Part shown: positions 35,549 through 48,700 of the stretch, one piece after another
Layout: each line of letters starts with the position of its first letter
Numbering within the stretch: the stretch's first letter is position 1
Source of the DNA: Lytechinus pictus
Lineage: Eukaryota; Echinodermata; Echinoidea; Temnopleuroida; Toxopneustidae
Assembly: GCF_037042905.1 (NCBI RefSeq)
Contig: NC_087262.1
Span: 6,410,001-6,474,000, forward strand
Length of the DNA: 64,000 nt
Direction: 5' to 3'
The notes under the pieces: model-generated
Databases searched by the model: none
The model's input: the letters and a program-made list of their open reading frames with translations, nothing else
Told to the model about the DNA's origin: nothing
Position numbers and translations under genes: made by a program

Positions 35549-36430
35549 AACGGTTCATGCGAACGCAAAGCGCGAGCTGAAATTTGTTATATCATCATCA
35601 TCATATCAGCCATGTTCAGCCCACTGCAAGGCGAAGGTCTCCTCGAGTTGGTGCTAAAGGTGCTTGTCTTGTGCTGTTGCAATCCAATTTATGCCAATAC
35701 ATTTCGTGAGCTGTTCACTCCATGTCAATTTTTTGTCTTCCCCGATTTCGTGATCCTAGCCATGGTCTCCATTCTGTGATGCGTTTGGTCCACCTATTAT
35801 CATGTGATCTTGCAAGGTGGCCAGCCCATCTCCATTTCGTTGATTTAATTGCTTTGATTATGTCTATTACACTAGTCTGGCTCCTAATCCATTGTATGGT
35901 TTTCCTGTCACGTTTTGATATCCGTAGCATGAGTGGTTTTTAATTTCTGTTCCAATTTCTTTGTTACAGACCAGGTTTCAGAGCAATAGGTCATTGCCGG
36001 TATAACACATTGGTTAAAGACTTTTCTCTGAAGGCAAATTGGCATATTGCTCTTCATAATGTCATTTTTGATATACTGACCTGTAAAAAGGAACTGCTTG
36101 CAGTGATTAATGAATAGAATACATATCACACCAATCACATAATCCGATCACGCGAGCTGAAAACTTGATATTTCGATCTTAAAACAGTACATTATAAACA
36201 CCTTTTGTATATAAACTAAACGATTAATTTCGAGCGCGAATCCCTAGATTAAGTTTTAATATTCCTCCCTGAAAAAGACACTCTAAGCATTTTTGTAATT
36301 GTCATCAAGATAAATATCTCACTAAACAATAATATGCAAGCGCGAAGCGCGAGCTGAAATTTGTTGAGATTCCGACCTGAAAACAAGCACTTTTTTTTTT
36401 AAAGAATACGGTATTAGAGCGTGGAGCACG
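35549..36430 (-). repeat. GCGCGAGCTGAAA-type array interrupted by a LINE
   Basis: Cores at about 35567, 36148, 36229 (decayed) and 36340 read AAGCGCGAGCTGAAA, the - strand form of the monomers at 7195 and 9180. The LINE fragment at 35591-36125 is inserted right after one core. Confidence 0.65.
35591..36125 (-). pseudogene. 5'-truncated LINE: reverse transcriptase C-terminal end and tail
   Basis: Read on the - strand: QRKVFNQCVIPAMTYCSETW, then a break, then WRWAGHLARSHDNRWTKRIT and SRNRGRQKIDME, the C-terminal region typical of RTE/Proto2-like endonuclease-reverse transcriptases, then W.ATAQDK.. and an ATGATGATG tail (plus 35591-35608). Frameshifts and stops are present. Dead 3' fragment. 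Confidence 0.8.
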
Positions 36431-37030
36431 ACCTGATTTTGAAATGAATATAGTTTTAGATCTAATAACTGGATGTTTAAATCAACGCAGCCATGAACAT
36501 GTAACTAGCAATGATTAACATGATTAATGAGGTTTTTTTTTCCAACATGGAAACTGTACATTCGAAGCACTGAACAGGATGGTATCTAATCACACAATAA
36601 GAGGCGCGGGCTTAATTTTTCAGGAATCATATTGCCTCAAACTACCCCGTCCATTTCTCTCTCCCCCTCTCTCCTTGCCCATTATATTTCACCATCTAAC
36701 ACTTCCTTCTCTCCCCCTCTCTCTCTTGCCTTCTCGCTCAGTCATCCAACTCCACTTCGTCTAAAGACTACAATAGGCCTCTTTCAGCTCATTCTATTTT
36801 CCTTCCTTCTAAATCTCATTCTTTCATAATTTTTGCAATTATTCTCACGTTTCTAAAATAGATTAAAAAAACAATTTCATATTCAACCACGACAATAAAT
36901 TTTGGATTGGATTTTTAAGTGGGAATCATGATAACAAAGCAATTTGTGGTCCGGCATACAGGTATGAAATGTATTGCGGGATTTCAATCGGAACCACAAA
37001 TACCTGTGCATTGCGAAGTGGTATCAAAAG

Positions 37031-37633
37031 ACATGCGGGCTGAAGATATCTATACCTCAAATAAATAGAGTAAAAATCACAGAGCAAAATGCCGAAAATT
37101 TATTCAAAATCAGATAACAAAGTTATTGAATTTTAAAGATTTGCATTATTCTGGTGAAACAGTTCTAGGCATTTCTTCATGAATATTCATTAGGTGGGCT
37201 GATGATATCATATCCCCTCTTGTTCTTTTGTATTTTATCATAAAATTAGGATTATTCAAAACAAATTTATACCAAAAACTAAAACAAATGGATCGACAAG
37301 TGATTTTAATGCAAGTGCATTAGTTATATCTTGCTGCAACTTATATCATAATGGAGACACATCATTTACAAATTTATGAAAAAATGAAACAATTATGATT
37401 TCATGTAATTACATAAGAAAAGAAAAGCGGGGATGTGACATCATCAGCCCACCTAATGAATATTCACGAAGACATGCCTGAACTGTTTCACCAGAATAAT
37501 ACAAATCTTTACAATTCAATAATAAAATTTGTTATTTGTTATCCGATTTTGATCAAATTTTTAGCATTTTGCTCTGTGAATTTTACTCTATTTATTAAGA
37601 TATAAATATCTTCAGCCTGGACCATCCCCTTAA
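37031..37633 (+). mobile_element. TTAA MITE, family C (copy C2)
   Basis: Left TIR truncated (starts GCGGGCTGAAGATATC), right end AGCCTGGACCATCCCC then TTAA at 37630-37633, which also serves as the left TTAA of D2. TAACAAAGTTATTG box retained. Confidence 0.8.
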
Positions 37634-38805
37634 AGGAGAATGAAACCCTTGAAACCAGCTGAATTCATATCAAAGAGAAAAATCAAAGAAACATATTGTT
37701 GAAAGTTTGAGGAAGATTGAATGAATAATAAGAAAGTTTAAAGGAGAATGAAACCCTTGAAACCAGCTGAATCCATATCAAAGAGAAAAATCAAAGAAAC
37801 ATATTGTTGAAAGTTTGAGGAAGATTGAATGAATAATAAGAAAGTTATGAGCATTCGAATATTGAGATCACTAGTGCCATGTAGATCCTCCCAACGGCAA
37901 TGCGACCAAGATCTGTGATATCACACACGTACAACTCCCTCATTACTTTAGTACTTATTTCACTTATATTCTCACTTTTATAGAGTCTATCACAAGGTGA
38001 GGTGTTCTCTTTATGAGATGACAAGTACAGAGGTTTCACAACATGATATCATTGATGAATCGTTTGTCATATGATTAGAATGAGCAAAAAGAGATGTTTT
38101 GGGGTATATTTTCAGTGTCCAAATGGGAGAGTTGTACGTGTGTGACATCACAGATCTTGGTCGCATTGCCAATGGGAGGATCTCCATAGCATTAGTGATC
38201 TCGACATTCAAATGCTCATAACTCTTTTATTACTAGTCCTATTTTACTCAAAGTTTTGTTGATCTTATTCTTTGATTTTTCTGCTTTCACAAAAGCTAAC
38301 TTGCTCCAAGAGTTTCATTCTCCTTTAAGCATTTGAATATTGAGATCACTAATGCCATGTAGTTCCTCCCATTGACAATGCGACCAAGATCTGTGATGTC
38401 ACACACGTACAACTCCTTCATTACTTTAGTACTTATTTCACTTATATTCTCACTTTTATAGAGTCTATCACAAGGTGAGGTGTTCTCTTTATGAGAGGAC
38501 AAGTACAGAGGTTTCACAACATTATATCATTGATGAATCGTTTGTCATATGATTAGAATGAACAAAAATATGTTTTGGGGTATATTTTCAGTGTCCAGAA
38601 GGGGAGAGTTGTTCATCTGTGACATCATAGATCTTGGTCGCATTGCCAATGGGAGGATCTCCATAGCATTAGTGATCTCGACATTCAAATGCTCATAACT
38701 CTTCTATTGCTAGTCCTATTTTACTCAAACTTTTGTTGATCTTATTCTTTGATTTTTCTGCTTTCACAAAAGCTAACTTGCTCCAAGAGTTTCATTCTCC
38801 TTTAA
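37630..38805 (-). mobile_element. TTAA MITE, family D (copy D2), split by D3
   Basis: The left piece 37630-37737 ends in AAGAAAGT; the right piece 38329-38801 resumes with GCATTTGAATATTGAGATC and ends in TTTCATTCTCC and TTAA at 38802-38805. The interruption falls inside the conserved AAGAAAGTTATG box. Confidence 0.88.
37738..38328 (-). mobile_element. TTAA MITE, family D (copy D3), nested in D2
   Basis: Complete, TTAA at 37738-37741 and 38325-38328, ends AGGAGAATGAAACCC and GAGTTTCATTCTCCT, box GAAAGTTATG retained. Much alike to D2 and D4, so recent relative to families A-C. Confidence 0.92.
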
Positions 38806-39312
38806 CTATAAAGGACAAGTCCAACCCAACAAAGAGTTGATATGAATAAAAAGATGAAAAATCAAACAAGCATAACACTGAAGATTTCATCAAAGTCGGA
38901 TGTAAAAAAGAAAGTTTTTACAAATTTCGCTTAACTTCACAAGTGTTATATGCACATCATGGGCGGTATGCAAATGAGGGGATTGATAATAGTCACCCAC
39001 TTGCTATTACTTTTATCTTTATGTCCTTATATGAAATATTTTAATTTCCTCCTAACTGCCATGAGAAACAAAATTTTACTCCTCCCTGAACATGTGAAAT
39101 AACTATTATATTAATATTTAGTGGTTCAATCAAGAGGGTCCTCTTTATCAAATCTGTATAAATCGAAACATAATCTTAAACAAAGCAAAAGAAATAGTGA
39201 GTGACATCATTGACTTTCTCATTTGCATAGCACTTAGTTGTGCATACCACTGTTTTGTGAAAAATAAGTGAAACTTCAAAATGTTATAACTTTCTTATAT
39301 GCTCGATTGATT
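38806..39312 (+). mobile_element. TTAA MITE, family B (copy B3), right end lost
   Basis: Begins AAAGGACAAGTCCAACCCAA four bases after the right TTAA of D2 and aligns with B1 through CATCAAAGTCGGATGTAAAA to TATAACTTTCTTAT; the right TIR is missing. Confidence 0.75.
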
Positions 39313-41739
39313 TTTTTTTTCTGATTGCAAATATTTTCTCGCAACATCCCCTTAGAATCACGCTTAAATGCTAGATATATCAAATGAATCGAAACACATC
39401 AGAGATATTTTGCCATGTTTATTTAATAGACATTCTAGGGGAAAAGTACAATTGACTCTCTTTCACATTCACATAAATTTACAAACAAACATGTGCGTGG
39501 TACGTTCATTAGCATTTGGAAAACAAAAATGGAGGCAAATTGGAAGACAAGTCAGACAAAAATGTACATGTTCGGCATGGATAATTGGGGAAAAGTTACA
39601 TGATTAGCAATCACTTAGACTTGGATAATTTGAAATGATTTGGCTTTCACGTTCCTTTTGGAGGGATGTTAATTGTCATATTAAAGATCAAGCAATGTGA
39701 ATATCGCTTTTGGTAAGTCATTGATGTAAATATCAATATAGCCTAAAATGAAAACATAAATGATTTTTTTAAATCAAATTTTGATTTTAAAACTTTACAA
39801 GACAACCAAAAAAGTCACAATATGTTTAGTGTAAAGAGCTAAAACAAATCAGTTCGGTTAGAAATACTTGGTTATTCATTTTTTTTTTTGGGGGGGGAGG
39901 GGGGGGGGGTAATAAACCATCCCTACTGTTGTTAAGCAGCAAAAAAATGATGGTCAGAATTCTTTTCTTTTAATGATAAAAAATTGTCTGGCACCTTATT
40001 GGGGGGGGGGGGGAGTCTTATGGAGCATTGCGCAAATCTTGAAATCAATCGTAATTCAATTTGGGGTTCTAAAATCAACCACAAGTACTGCAAAATATGC
40101 AATCATTTGCTGGTCTGTTTTATTTCTTTTAAACAAGAGGCTCAATTGATATGTTACAGCTTAAATTGATTATCAATTGTAAATTTGCAATGGAAATTTG
40201 CAATTGATTGAAAATATCCTGCAACACTCAGTTTGTATTGATCAAAATGTCTTTACATCAACTCAAAATTTGACATATTCAAGAGAGCATATCTCTTCAA
40301 AGGTTATGTAAACTTCGTGCCTGAACCAATAACGAATGCTCATTTGATCAACACATGTTTGCTTCAACCATTTGTGCTATGGACAATGAAGTCCTGCACA
40401 TGCTTGCATGGTTCAGTCCTTGGCCATCTATTGTCCATTATTATGGAAAATGGCACGTACAACTTTCACAAACTGTCAATGAAATTTCAAGGAATTCTTA
40501 GTTAAGGAAATTGCAAGTCACCGATATTCTTAAAAATAAGTATCACCATTTCCAAACCTACAATATGGTATCCAACTTAGTGTTTTACAATAGAGGGTCA
40601 CATATACTGTAAGAAAACAAAATATGCTATATTTTCATCTCAAATGGCTGAAACACTCTCAGGAAATAGAATATGGATGGATATATGGGCTACTGAAGGC
40701 ATAATAGCTCAGTGGGTAAAGCAGGGGTCTTGAATTCCAGCGACTCAGATCCATTCCCACTTGTGCCCTTTGGAAATTAGGCATTTATCAATACCAGGTC
40801 CCTTGGAGAGGACATTAAGCCTTCAGTCCTCTAGTTGCTTGCTTCATTCATGCTTTCTTTAATTAGCAATCAAGTAAAAAGATTACCACCAAATCTTGAC
40901 CAAAATTTGCATGGAACTCTAAACACAACCTTATATTCATAGGACCTTTAAATTGGCATTTCTGCTTTTCAACACAAAGAAAGGGATACAAATAACAACG
41001 TAAAAACAATACATGTAATTGTACATTCCAAGAATGGTACAATGGTACAGAAAAGGCAGCAGTTTTTTTTTGTGTGAAATCAATGTGATTGTAAAATGAA
41101 AAGGAAGATGCTATAAGACACTAAAATCCTCAATTCGAATTTGAATATAATTTGGTACTGGACAGTGAATTCATAATAGATTTTAGTACTTGTTATTGTT
41201 ATTGATAATTAGTTTTAACCCTATCTAGGCCAAAGGCTGCGATTTGCGCAATAGTTTCACCGCGCGATATTTTTTTACCGCGCTGCTCAATGACTTTTTT
41301 TTACTTTCAAGTCTTGCGCATCTTTTGAGACCAAGTTTGCGAACACCTTCATAAATGGTTTCCTTGACATATTTATCATATGCCATTAAGAAATGGCTAG
41401 GTTTGACATTTTGGGGGTAAGCCCCTCATGCTTTTCAGCTATGATCCATATACCTGTAGTGCATAAACACAAAAAGGCAATGTGCAAGACTATTGAAGCT
41501 CAAATTGTGTTCAACACTACAATATAAAGAAACAGCAAGAACAATGTCTAAGTAGGTTACACTCAATCACTTGCATATAGGTGAGGAGTCTAAAATCAAA
41601 TTGAAGATCTTTAATCTATATTTGAATAAGAAAAACAAACTTCACATATATAGATTGAGATATATAAAACTCCTTCGTGATTTTTTTCCCCATAGTAACT
41701 TGCTAAGATTGATTTCCAATCTTAGAAATTCAGTGTCTT
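39313..41739 (-). other. Possible 3' UTR and downstream flank of NAF1
   Basis: Mostly unique sequence downstream of the NAF1 stop. On the - strand ATTAAA lies at 41615-41610 (125 nt after the stop) and AATAAA at 40124-40119 and 39423-39418. Which one is used cannot be seen. A family 2 SINE lies at 40694-40890. Confidence 0.35.
40694..40890 (+). repeat. tRNA-derived SINE, family 2, uninterrupted copy
   Basis: ATAATAGCTCAGTGGGTAAA (A box), then the body TACCAGGTCCCTTGGAGAGG and TTCATTCATGCTTTCTTTAA. It lacks the MITE found in the copy at 20929. Confidence 0.8.
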
Positions 41740-42716
41740 TCATGAATGATGTGGAGCCCCTTGGCTGTTAGGAGTCTTCGGATCCTGTCTAAAGGACTGC
41801 ATCATGCGTGGATGGAATGAAGGAGGAGGAACGGGAGGCGGAGCAAAGTTGGAGGTGGAGACCGGAACTGCGGCAGCCAGAGCTCCCATCTTCGGAGTGA
41901 AGAGGGTCTGGCCCTGGAGGCATTGGGCCTGGATCCATTGCTGCATCTGACTGGGTGCAGAGTGTTGCGGGGATGCAACCGGATGCACCTGTTGGTCCAT
42001 CAACGGGGGCGGTTTCTGGGCCTGGTCACCCCTTGGAGGCACACCCGGAGGGGGAGGGGGCAGAAGAGTCAGTGGTGGTGGAGGGATGCTGAAGAGAGAG
42101 AAGCCGAGCGGGGGCGGTACTGGTTGATTGCTTGGCGGGTTAGTGAAGGCATTGGTTTGTGCGGTGCTTGGAGACTGTGGCGGAGTGGCTGAAGGAGCAC
42201 TCATGAATGGAGTTCTAGCAGGAAGGGGTGCAGCACCCCAGGACTGAGGGGGCGGGGGAGGGTTCAATTGCCATGGCGGTGGCACACCCATCTGGGGATT
42301 GGGTATGGACGCACTTTGTTTGAGAGACGCAGCCCCTTCCATCTTCCGAGCCGAGAAGCCCTGTTGCTGCATCATCTGCTGCAGGGAAGGCTGAGGAGGC
42401 GGCTGAAGGCTCGGGGGAGGCTCTGTGGTCTGTGGATTCTGGAACATCGGTGGAACACCCGGAGGGAAGCCTGGAGGCCTCGGTGGTGGAGCACTGTGCC
42501 ACTGTCTCGGAGGGCAGGGGACGTCCCCTCTTGAGGGACCCATGTTGGCAGGCATCCATCCCGGTGGGTTTGAATGGCGTTGCATGAACCGGTGTTGCTG
42601 CTGATGGTGGTGACGTGGAACAAACGAAGGAGGTCCAAATTGTGGAGGTCTACACGCTGCCTGCCTCTGGAGAGGAGGATGTGGCCGAGGCTGGCTTCTT
42701 TGGCCATGGAACTGGT
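41740..42716 (-). CDS. NAF1: NAF1 terminal exon (Pro/Gln-rich C-terminus)
   Basis: 977 nt, 324 residues plus TGA at 41742-41740. Begins DQFHGQRSQPRPHPP; Pro, Gln, His and Met rich, with poly-Pro runs (SIPPPPLTLLPPPPPGVPP, FAPPPVPPPSF). Acceptor ttcaatattgtag. The GC content is well above that of the neighbouring introns, which makes three antisense or out-of-frame open frames here look long. Confidence 0.93.
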
Positions 42717-45700
42717 CTACAATATTGAAATTAAAACATAACATAAATAGACATTCTACATATCTAAACTTCAAATCTGAACATCACAAATCAAAAGTGA
42801 TTTAATCTTTATAAATGTTAACTCCAGAAGACAAACATGTATTAAGAGCACTGGCAGTAAACTCTTAAGAGGGCAGTGAATTTTTGTTGTTGTTGTTGAT
42901 CAGTTTTAACTGCAGCAAATTGATCTAAAATTCTTAGAGCAGACAAGCAATCGACTGCCCATTTGCAATTAATTGCACAACAATTGATTTTTGGACCAAA
43001 ACTTTGACTTGCAACCGACTGACTGCAAGTTTCTTGCAATGCCCCATAAATGAGTCTAGCTGTAGCGGTGTAATACTTCTGTCATTAGAATGACTCATCC
43101 TAAGACCCCAGGAACAGACCGTCATTTGTCTAAAGTGCGTTGGACTTTACTATACCATGACACACGTGTGCATCTAAATCGATGACGGACAGTTGCAGAA
43201 AATGAAAGACACACTTGTCAAATTTATGATGCACCATTTTCAGATTTGGGCGCACCAATTTTCAGATTTGGGCGCACCAATTTTCAGATTTGGGCGCACC
43301 ATTTTCAGATTTGGGCGCACCATTTTCAGATTTAGGCGCACCATTTTCAGATTTGGGCGCACCATTTTCAGATTTGGGCGCACCATTTTCAGATTTTGAC
43401 GCACCAAGGTAAACTGACTGACATTGACGCACCTCGTGGGCTACGTTGTGATGCACCAAATGAGAACAGTGACTCTACCCTGAGCACTAATTTGATGTAA
43501 ATCACCGACCCTATGACGCACCATTCCCGGGGGTCATGGCGTTGGTCATATAAATGACAAGAAAGCTAGCAAATTATATGCAACCTATATTTACCTTGTC
43601 CATTACCATGTCTCCATTGCCCATGTCCATTTTGAAAGCCATCATTCCTTCTAAAATAAAAAAAAGAGAAAAAAGATATAACATAAATAATCAAATCTAT
43701 AATTTTACCAAGGATTAAAGCAGAATAGAGCATGAGTGGAAAGGGAGGGGTTTTCCTCAGTGTCTTTTTCCATATATAGGCCCATATTTGTTTCTTCATA
43801 GAAAGCAATGGCAGACAGGGAAAACATTGGAAGCAATATTTGTTAAAAAATCTTTTTTTTTCAATAAATATGTGTGACAATGTGCAATTTACAGTAATGG
43901 AACACTTACAAATATAATTCATTCCTTCATTTCATTATTATTATTATAATTATTATTTTCACTACTAATAATACTCATTCATTGATTAATTTATTTAATC
44001 ATTTATTCATTTTATGTTTATTAATTTATATTTGATTTATTTATCTATTCATTCATTTATCACTTAGTAAATTTAATAACTTCTTTATCCATTTATTCAT
44101 TATTATTATATTTTTTTCCTTTTTATGAGGGGGGTGGGGTCATTCAACTGCATTTTAAACCCATTTTGAATGTTAACTGAAATCTCCAGGGCAAAGAGAG
44201 AGACAGATGATATACAAGATGGTCAACGAATGGTTATTTAATGAGCGCGGATAATCTTTTACAGAACTATCAATTAATACGCCCATGCAAACTGAAATAT
44301 ATAATACGACTGCCAATAAGAATTGAACCTTCAGCATATACTGTAACAATTAAAGTGCATGTTGATAAAGTGTGATACCAATATGTCCCCCTCTTTGTTC
44401 AAATATGAACATTCAGATCTACAGGGCATGAGAAATTCATCCACACACACAATGCATTTTGGACAGGAGAGAGTAAAGATCACATGATTTTATTCTATAA
44501 AATAATTCATTAATATTAGTCAAAATGTAAGAATATTAAAATATAAATGATAAAACTAATTCCATGTTCACACTCTTTCATAACTGGAGCTCTTGGAGAA
44601 GCTACATTATAGGCTGTATCTTTTGTTATATTTTTAAGAATTGTTTTTGGCAATGCATTACCACTTTTTCTTGCTCTGAACTAACCAAAATTAAAGTTGT
44701 TTTTGTTTTAGGTCTGAAATTATTATTTTTTAGCTGGAAAAGTACTGGGGTATAATATCTATTTTTGTAACACTGTATGAAATTGTGATTACTGTCAGTG
44801 AATTGAAACACAATCAATACAGGGATTGATTTTTAATTATTCTTTTTTTTAATGAGCTGTGATTTAACACATGAGTGAATGGGAGTCTGGATTACACGTG
44901 TGTGCCCTACAAGGAGTCAAATTAAAAATTAAGAATTAAGACTGGAAAATGGTCTCCTATCCAGCTTGCTATTTGCAATAACAGCAAAGTTGCAGATTGA
45001 ACAATCTTCTACAGGGCGATTCCGTACTGGACATTTCGACACCAATTTCTAGACTCATAGCTGGCTGCTTGAGTAATAAAAACTTATTTTTTGTCAATAA
45101 TATAGTTATAGTGGGTAGTCATGTGAAAAAACTTATTATCAACCAAAAATGTTTGATTATGCGTGAATTAAAGGTAAAAATATTGTGTGTTGTACAGGAC
45201 TAAAAAATGTCCTGTACGACAAGCAACGTTTGCACCTCTAACTCACCCATGGACAACATATTTTGTTGGTTGTCATTTTTTTTGTGTGACTACCCAGTAG
45301 TACTTTATTATTACCACAAAACAAATTGAAGTTCCTTGTTTGTTTGGAGAGTGGGTTGAAAAGTGTTGCGAAAATGGCCGACTTTTCTAGCATGGAATCG
45401 CCCTCCAGAGTTGCTTCCATTTGTCATGGGACGGCAGCATTGTGTTCACTTACCCTTGTGGAACTTTCCTCTTCCTATCTTTCTTCTTTGCATTCTTTGC
45501 CAAGGACTCTGCCTCATCGTCGCTGAACTCCTGAACATCTTCGGGGCATTCCTCATCGTTCTTCCACGATGCATCTGAACCACGCATCCTGAGCATCAGA
45601 GATAAATAACACATGAAGCTTTGCGATTGATCGTGGGCCCGATTTCAGTGATTGATTGCATTCATTATTGTGGTATGATTTCAACCTATAGTGGAGCGTC

Positions 45701-48700
45701 ATGGCCCAGTGGATTGGTCTCCGGACTATGAAACAGAGGGTCGTGGGTTCAAATCCCAGCCATGGCGTAATTTCCTTCAGCAAGGAATTCATCCACAGTG
45801 TGCTGCACTCGACCCAGGTGAGGTAAATGGGTACCGGCAGGACGTAATTCCTCAAAAAGCTGTGTGCACCTGAATAGGTAGCCTAGCTTAGCTGAGTAAT
45901 TTATTACTATTATTGTTATTATTATCAATTGCAAGAATCAGTCGCATGTTCAATCACCAAGGTTTATGTTAAGGGGGCCAAGTTGGGGAAAGGTGTCAGT
46001 GGGTGAAGTTCACAGAGAGTTGCAATAAGGGAGCTTTCACTGTCAACATTTCCTTCGAAGCACTGTTTCCATTGGGGGCAGTGATCAGAATCTGGGTCCC
46101 GTCACACAAAGATCAGCGATTGATCGTAAGCTGGACTTTCACGATTGATTGTACATTGTAGTCAATGCAATCAATTGTAAAAAACATTTTCCAATGATTG
46201 CATAGCTTTGGGTTACCGGCCCCAGGTCTTAAATTTTGATATTTCAAGTGCAAAGCCACTATTTCATAGGGCAATTTTTTTAGATTATAGCACAGATTAA
46301 AAAAAAAAAATAATAAAACAACTCTCCAAGGTCAATGAGAGTAACATTAAGGCCAGTGGCACATCCTTTTGTGAAGCACAATAAAAATTTGTAATGTGAA
46401 AATGTCGTTAAAACAGAAGTGTGCCCCCCCCTTTGGGATTTTTTTTTTTTTTTTATACTTTTTAAATTTTTCCTCAGGAAAATGTGCCCCCCTTTCGAAA
46501 AATCCTAGATCCGCCCCTGATTAAGGCCAGCCAACAGGCATTTTTAAAATTTAATTTTGGGGTATACTTTTTACAACTTACTGCCTAAATCAGCAACATT
46601 GGATAAGTTTTAAAATTGCAATGAATGTGAATTTTTCAGAGCTTTTTTTTAGTTTCCAGGGCCCTTTTGAGCATTTTGGGGTCAAAATCGCCCGAGCCCC
46701 GTGTATTTTTTTCCCCCTGCACCAGGGCATCCATGACCATGACCTTTGGTGACCTTGGATTGCCCTTGAATTAAACTAAGCCCTGAAAAATGTAGCTCAG
46801 TCTTGCTCATTTCATGCTTGGTTTGGAAAAAATTGAAACAACCGAGAGAATTATTGCTTTTAAACGTAATTTAATGAACGTGCATCGAAAAAAATGGAAT
46901 ATTTTGTATACAAAACGAACCATTTATTTGAATTGTTTAAAATGTATGCTATTGTTTTCAATTACGATATATCTGTGCATGTGATACTTATGTATGGATG
47001 AGTTGAGAAATAAAAAAATCTTGAAAAAGAAAAAAAAAAGATTGTCGACGCAGTGTTATATACATTGATGAAGACAAGTTTGTCTTCATTAAAGAGAAAT
47101 CCAGCCTTTGTCATAAAATGTTGTGTTGGAAAGGAAAAAAATAAATATGACAGAATGGTGAAAGTTTGAAAGAAATCAGACAAGCAATAAGAAAGTTATG
47201 ACTGCTTTAAAATTGAGATCCCCAAGACTATGTAAATTTCAAATTGGCAACTGGGTAACGTATGACAAGGATCAAGGACAACTTTCCCATCGGCCATGTC
47301 CATAATTTTTTAGGGATTTGCGGTTTTCTTTTAAATACCCATTCCAATAGGGCAGTAATCTAAATATAACCCAGGTAGTATATTGTTTCATATCCTCATG
47401 AAAGAAAATTATAATTTGAAGTAAAACATTTGAAAAAAATGACATTTTAGCCATTTTATGTATTGGAGCACATGGAAGAGTAGTCCTTGCCTTACATCAC
47501 TATTCACTATGACATCACATATGCGGCCAATTTGAAGTCTCCATGGGTATGGTGATTACCAATATTTACAACTTTTAAAAATTCCTAACTTTCTTATTGT
47601 TTGTCTGATATTGTTCAACCTTTCATCAATCACCTATGGTGAGTGGAGGCATAGAAAATATCATTTTGGGTAAAACTTTGCAACTTGCAGTTCAAAGTGG
47701 GACTTTAAAATCACAATGAAATTTTTGTGAAACATCTCACCCAGATCATTGTGTCTCCTGTGAGAGTTTGTTATGGGCAGGTTTCACTGTACTTACTTCT
47801 TGAGCTGCTCTGTGAAGACATACTGAGTTACATCCACATTCTTAGGGGCAAAGAAGGCCTCTGTTTTGAGTTTGATCCCATGCTGCTCGATGTCGGATGC
47901 ATTGTTGAAACGGACAGAGTAGAACGGGGAGACAACAGGCCCAAAGAGTTCATATACCTGAAATAAAATAGTAATAACAATAATATAGCATTTATGAGGC
48001 GTTATCTAATTGCATATTCAATGTGGCACTGTACCAGGCTATAGCTCTAGCTGCTTCCACAAAGAAAGACCACTGAAAGACCTTTGAAAGACCATGCATT
48101 CTGGTTGATCTTTCAGAGGTCTCTCAATGAACCTACAATGGTCTTTGAGGTCTTACACAAGTCCTGACCAATCTTTCAGTGGTCTTCGTGGTCTTCATGG
48201 GCTCCAAATTTTTTTGAAACGGTTCAGAACAGTCTTACAACGGTCTTACAGTGGTCTTTCAGCAGTCTTTCAGCGGTCTTTCGATGAATTTTCAAAGGTC
48301 TTAATAGTCTTTCAATGATTTTTCGGCAGTCTCTCAAGATTTTTACGGAGATCACTGTAAGACTCATGAGAGATCATTGAAAGACCAGGCAAAGTCCATG
48401 GAAAGAATTCTGAAAGATCACTTGTTGCATAAAAGATATCTGAAAGACCATTGAAAGATCTCTATAGGACTACACTAAGACCAGTAAGACAAGAAATATC
48501 CATCAGTCTTTCAGAGTTCTTTGAGGGGTCTTTCTGAGCCATTCCACAGAGATGAAAAATTTCAGTGATCTTGAAGACCGCTGTAAGACCTCACCAATTT
48601 TAAGTCTTTCAGTGGTCTTTCAATGGTCTCCGTTCTGTGGAATGGGGGCCTTTAATCCTACCAAGTACCCATTCACCTCAGCTGGGTCAAGTGCAACACA

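Noticed and set aside
41923..42707. Additional open frames over the NAF1 terminal exon
   Set aside because: Shadows of the GC-rich coding exon in other frames; the NAF1 frame is the one that joins all other exons in phase.
43228..43405. CRISPR-like array
   Set aside because: Head-to-tail 21-22-bp units with no spacers, in an intron of a eukaryotic gene.
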